NCBI GenBank assembly: GCA_016785225.1
Contig: JAFBJZ010000857.1
Span: forward strand, 868,001 to 932,000
Origin: Psettodes erumei
Lineage: Eukaryota > Chordata > Actinopteri > Pleuronectiformes > Psettodidae
Direction: 5' to 3'
DNA length: 64,000 bases
How positions within the stretch are numbered: the stretch's first letter is position 1; every line of letters begins with the position of its first letter. The notes under the pieces are model-generated. The model worked only from the letters and a program-made list of their open reading frames with translations, was not told the origin of the DNA and did no database searches. Made by a program: the position numbers and the translations under genes. Shown here in pieces: positions 59,301-64,000 of the stretch.

Positions 59301-62300
59301 CAAAAGTGCTTCCACCTGTGAATTCTAGTTAAAGCTCACTGCATGAACATGGTTATAAAAGAACCTGTGATTCAAAAATGCAGAGTTTTTATATTCAGAG
59401 TGATTGTTTGTATGATTTCTATTACTTGAGGTTGGTTTTTTGCAGTTTATTATTAAGTGGCCTAGCAGGGTTCAAACAAAAATGACATCAATCTGTGGGA
59501 TAATATACTGCACACGTCTTTATCTTCAAATGATTCTTTGCAATTTTTCTTGATGAATAGCCTATGTGACATACAAAAAACCTATATTTCTTTATTTGGT
59601 ATAAAAAGCATGTATTATGGTATTTTTAAAATTTCATTTAAGGAGATTCAAGGAGATTATATAAAAGAAAATGATAATAAATTGCATTTATTTTTATATC
59701 TTTGCATACAGGGCTTGAGGAATACCAAACAACTAATTAGTAAAGCCATGTCAAGAAAATGCAAAGGTTAAAGTACTTGTAGTAAGACAGGGAAATGATG
59801 GTGGAATCGGGTTGTTGGCTGGTGGTGCTGCTGTTATACAGGGTTTGTAGTTTGGACTAAATTTTAAATGAATAAAATTTTTTAAAAAGCAGAGGTTAAT
59901 TTTATAAATCTGTCATATGCTAAAATCTGAGATATGATGTTCTTTCTGAAATGTTAAGCTTTTGACCAAATCACAACAGAATCTTTCACAGTATGGGCTC
60001 TTTCCCTTTCTCTTATTCTACGGGAAACACTGCACTATCAAAATTCATATTTTAAGATGCAACAAAGTAACCAGCTATGAAAAAGGATGAAAAACCACAG
60101 TTAGAACAGAAGTAAAGAGTTGTTGCTATAGAAACAAAGAAGACTTTTTTGTACTTACTGCAGGTTTTATTCATCTCATTTCATTCAACATTGAAGACTG
60201 GCTCAAGTTTCAAGGGGGTGCATGTTTTAAGTCATCTCGTCATGAATCTTTAGTGTTAACACTTTATTAGTCCTCTATAAGGATATTAGTTTAATATTTC
60301 TAAACAAAAATAAGTGTTATATGTATATATTCATAAGTGTTTAAGAGTGATTTCATTGAATGTTAATCCTGAAAAAAAATTAAGAAAAGAGGTTTTTTTT
60401 CAAACTTAGTTTTATAGTATAACCACCAGTAGACCATTGTTGTGTGATATGATTTTTGGTGATGATACAGTCTTTAAGAGTCATGAAATATTTCTGCAGT
60501 ATATCTTTTTGGTGTTGGATTTATACACAGCTCGTTTAGGTGAAAATTAGGTTGTAGCTTGTTAGCTATTTTACAAGTGTTGGACAGAGGTATCATTTGT
60601 GTTTCATCAATGTTTTGCTTATGAGTTATTGATCCAGGAAGTCTGGATCTGTAAATAGCTTTTACAGATTCACAATGTCTGGTCCCACCACAGTCACTGC
60701 TTGGAGAAAACAAGCCTGTTCAGCTGAACAATTTGTCAGTCCCACCTAACTTGGTAATTACAGCATGTGATTGGACTGTACCTCATGTGATGAGGACAAT
60801 AAGATAAGAAGAGGAAAGGAGCAACAACCCTACCTGGGGAACTGTACCCTCGGAAATCCCAGATATGAGAACATGGTTCAGCAAGTGGACAATAACACAA
60901 ATACACTTGTTACTGAGGTAGAAAAGATGCATGTTTTCACAATAAACAATATGTTTGACAATAAATTTTAATAAATTTCTATAATATTGTGACAGAAAAG
61001 AATAAACAAATAGGTGACGATTGCAGCTGCTCAGCAGGGCAAATAATCAAATGAAGGTCACTAAAACAGTATGGGCATTGAAAATAGAATATTAATATAA
61101 TAATTAATAACAATATTAATATAACAACTAAATACTGAAATCTAAAATTGTACATGAATGTTAAATTTTATAAAGCTAACGGTCCAAAATAAACTAAATC
61201 TATTGTCGTATTGTCGGAGAGGCCGGCAATACTTTGAAGTGGCCCAGGGGTGCCAGCACTGCTCACCTCAGGTGTAACAACATGGCAATCCTCAAAGAAA
61301 TAAAATGGTGACATCTATATGTGTCCCAGTGCATTCACTTAGATGCATAATGTGTAGGGACCTCACCACGGCTGCCCAACATTCAAAAACTTTCTGTTTC
61401 ACTGAAAATGAAAATAATACAAAACTATCAAATAAAAAATGACCCAGTTGGTTTTACAAATTACTGGACAGAAAGGCAAAAACAGGAGACAGGACACCAA
61501 CTGCGTCAATCAGCTCAGACCAAAACTGGAATCACCACATGAGCAGCCAAAACAGCTTTCCCCTCCAAAATCAGCAGAGAGCAAACTATAGGTTAGGAGT
61601 AAATGCACCTGTCTGCAGGATCTCAACTCAATTTTTTTTCTCCAGACCAGAGCAGCCAGACAACACTGCCACAAATCACGTAACTCACAAATGTGTAGGC
61701 AAATCTCTAAATGTGGGTGTTGTGAAGTTATAAACCCAGCTCTGAAGGAAGAGTCCGCAATAGGAATACAAATGTACATCTGCAAAATTTTGAAATAAAC
61801 TCTTTCGAATCTCAAGTTTACATTTTTCCTAACATATGCAAAACAGTTTTCAGGTCAGCATTCAGAGGGCTTCAAACCAAGAAGACAAACTAATAGACCA
61901 GAACACCTTAAGTTTCAGAATATGGCAGATTTATCCCACAATGTTGTTATCAAACATGTACTGGTAGAACCCTACAAACAGTCAAATATCCACAGGGCAC
62001 CAGTTGTTTTGATAAATATCTGACTAGTGCAATGAAACAAATGTTGATTATCAGTACAATGTAAATGCTCAGCAATAACAAGCTTAATAATCTTGTATTG
62101 TGTGTATATGAAAGTATCAGTAAAGAAACACAGATGGCTGACACAAGCTGACCTCACTGCAAGCATTCCTGTTATCAAGGGGCTCTAGCTGGATGCTTTC
62201 AGCAATTACCCTGTCCTAGATATTATACTGTTTATCTGATTGCCATACAGATTCATTACCTTTTGTACAATGGATATGGGGAAAGCATTAAATGCATATC

Positions 62301-62563
62301 AATGTTGTGAAGCCTATATAGGTCAAACCTGACCCACAGCACCACAGCTTACACAGGTATCAAGAGACAAAATAAATCAAGTTCATTTGAGAAAAGAAGC
62401 TCTTATTGACTATTTTGTCATAACTAAAAACCTGAACCTTTTAAATCTTTTCTAGCTGTCTACAACTATAGGGGAAATACTTTAAGCCAAATGGCAGAGG
62501 GCAAAGACTTTTACTGTATATTGGCCATAGAGGTCAATGTGTGGTGGTTGGGTGTGTGGAAGT
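56355..62563. other. unannotated stretch, no gene seen
   Basis: About 6.2 kb of AT-rich sequence. Short ORFs only, none recognised, and no transposon end seen. Confidence 0.45.
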
Positions 62564-63075
62564 TGTTCGGTTAGGTTTTGCACTTCACCCCAGAGCAGAC
62601 ATGGAACTGAGCAACACACTAAATTTTATGCCTTTAATGGTAAGGAGAGGAGTGAGAGGATGGTGGGCTGGGTCCAGTGCAGGGAATTTGAGCAGGGAGT
62701 GCAGCTTGGGGCAGGAAGGAAAGTGAGAGCTGGAGAGCCTGATCGGGGGGACGGGCAGAGGCAGCAGGTGGAGCAGGCAAACTGGAAGAAGCAGGAAACA
62801 GGGAAAAAGCTGACATGAGGAAACAGTCTCCTGAAGAACTTTTTAAAAAGTCTCAAACACAGGAGAAAACAGGCCATAGAATTACTGCATTGGTGAACTG
62901 AGCTATCTGGCAACCAGTGACGGGTGTTTATTCTGGAGGTAACAAGGTGAGATGAGAAACATGTGTGCCAGAACTCCAGCACTGCGCTCTGCCAAGGGAA
63001 AACACAGAGAGACAAACAGGGGAAAGAGCGCAAGGGGAGGAAACCAGGGAGACAGAACCTGCCAGGGCTGTGACA
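62564..63075 (-). mobile_element. solo LTR related to the LTR at 271-555
   Basis: Read on the minus strand from 63075: TGTCACAGCCCTGGCAGGTT, then CTGTCTCCCTGG and TTCTGGCACACATG. It goes on through GTTGCCAGATAGCTC, an ATTAAAGGC poly(A)-like word and ATGTCTGCTCTG, and ends near CTAACCGAACA at 62564. The order matches the LTR at 271, which is shorter (285 versus 512 bp). Flanks are GAAGT (62559-62563) and CAAGT (63076-63080), a target duplication with one mismatch. Chance ORFs here (up to 150 codons, minus) are not genes. Confidence 0.8.
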
Positions 63076-63538
63076 CAAGTGAACACTGGCACTGTACTAT
63101 CATGACATGTCTCATCCCTCGAGACATGGTTAATGCATATTTTTATGTATTTATTTATTTGTTTTTTAAATGAGTCTATAATTGCTGTGTCTATAAATTG
63201 AGAAGTGGCCACTTTGATACCAGTGGTAATTAAAGGGTAATTGTAAATGCTCAAATGTAGTGTTTAGTAGGAAAGTACAAAAGAGTAATAAGCACATACA
63301 GCTTTTTGATTACATTGATGATGTGTTTATCTTCATGTGGCATATTTAAGAACAGGTTTGTCTGTCCACCTTTATTTTTGAATCCTCCAAGGTATAGGTG
63401 ATCCCAGCCTGCCAGCCAGCACAAATCTGTTCTTCACAAATAATTTTCAGCTGCTCTTTGCTGTCAGGGTTTGTTGCTCTACCTATGTTAAAATACTTAA
63501 ATCCAGGTCATAGATTTCACTTTTTCTGTTTATAAATC
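63076..63538. other. unannotated stretch, no gene seen
   Basis: AT-rich spacer between the solo LTR and a LINE 3' end. Nothing recognised. Confidence 0.5.
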
Positions 63539-63704
63539 TCACCTGGCCTGGGAACATCTCGGGGTCCCCCAGGAGGAGCTTGGGAGACATTGCTGGGGAG
63601 AAGGATGTCTGGAATACCCTGCTCAGCCTGCTCAGCCTGCTGCCCCCTGCGACCGGATCCTGGATGAGCAGAAGAAAATGGATAGATGAATAGACAATTT
63701 AGTC
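63539..63704 (+). mobile_element. 3' end of a Rex3/RTE-like LINE
   Basis: CCTGGGAACATCTCGGGGTC, CCCCAGGAGGAGCTTGG and CTGGGGAGAAGGATGTCTGG, then GCTGCCCCCTGCGACCGG and GCAGAAGAAAATGGATAGAT. This is the C-terminal coding end and GATG/GATA-type tail of the fish LINE family whose RT fragment lies at 23215-23912. The copy is severely 5'-truncated. A 10-base duplication (CTCAGCCTG twice) is present. Confidence 0.75.
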
Positions 63705-64000
63705 ATGACATAATTCAAGACAGGAAATATTCATCATCTCTTAGCTTTACCTGCTCCTATATAACACTATACTGAAGAAGACCATTCTTGACTAACCATT
63801 TCTTAAACAGAATGATGTGAGGTGACTTATCCATTCATTTCCCCTCCTGCTTCTGTTCAGTGTTCTCACCCTCATGATAAACGAGTCCCACAGGTGCGGG
63901 GGGAAAATGACTCTCTCTTATTTGGCTTCCTGATGATAATGTTTCATTCCACTCCGTACTTTCTCAATCGATTCCTCGCATCCCCGCTCTCCATCCATTC
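63705..64000. other. unannotated right end of window
   Basis: About 300 bases with no recognised gene or repeat. The last 150 bases have balanced composition and may be part of a feature that continues beyond the window. Confidence 0.4.

Noticed and set aside
62626..63078. 150-codon minus ORF rich in Cys, Ser, Phe and Pro
   Set aside because: It lies wholly inside the solo LTR at 62564-63075 and has no domain.
1..64000. tRNA, rRNA or tRNA-headed SINEs
   Set aside because: No A-box/B-box pairs or cloverleaf-compatible stretches were noticed on reading either strand; a dedicated scan was not possible.

Overview
This 64 kb window looks like a stretch of teleost fish nuclear genome. The mobile elements point there: a Tc1-like transposon of the type found in many bony fishes, Tf1/sushi-like Ty3/gypsy LTR elements, L2-type and Rex3/RTE-type LINE remnants, and dense AC/GT microsatellites. 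The rest is AT-rich, low-density sequence. No host protein-coding gene, tRNA, rRNA or other RNA gene could be recognised. The window reads as intergenic DNA or the inside of a very large intron. The only complete, undamaged coding sequence is a transposase.

Layout. 271-3213: a decayed, internally deleted Ty3/gypsy (sushi-like) element with one full LTR, traces of gag, protease, RNase H and integrase, and a truncated 3' LTR. 3.2-8.1 kb: unannotated, with ATT and GA microsatellites. 8177-9397: a complete Tc1-like transposon with 29-bp terminal repeats and an open 346-codon DD36E transposase, inserted in a TA/CA microsatellite. 13.56-17.58 kb: two broken LINE copies in the same orientation, followed by an inverted minisatellite (17585-17958). 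23215-23912: an RT fragment of a second LINE family (minus). 26.0 kb, 29.4 kb, 33.6 kb and 45.9 kb: small dispersed-repeat or gypsy fragments.

45436-45858: a near-perfect 145-bp inverted repeat interlocked with a 40-bp direct repeat. 55206-56350: a piggyBac-like non-autonomous element with TTAA ends, split by an 802-bp solo LTR with its own perfect 5-bp target duplication and an internal 48-bp minisatellite. 62564-63075: a second solo LTR, minus strand, related to the LTR at 271. 63539-63704: the 3' end of a Rex3-like LINE.

Recognisable mobile elements are concentrated in the first 18 kb and last 9 kb. The middle (about 18-55 kb) has few and holds several stretches that read like conserved non-coding DNA, plus three weak candidate exons. 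A long intron or regulatory desert of a developmental gene is the simplest reading, but it is inference. I found no convincing undescribed biological system. The best leads are the inverted-repeat/direct-repeat structure at 45.4 kb, the nested element at 55-56 kb, a short inverted segment that distinguishes two related LTRs, and the open transposase gene.
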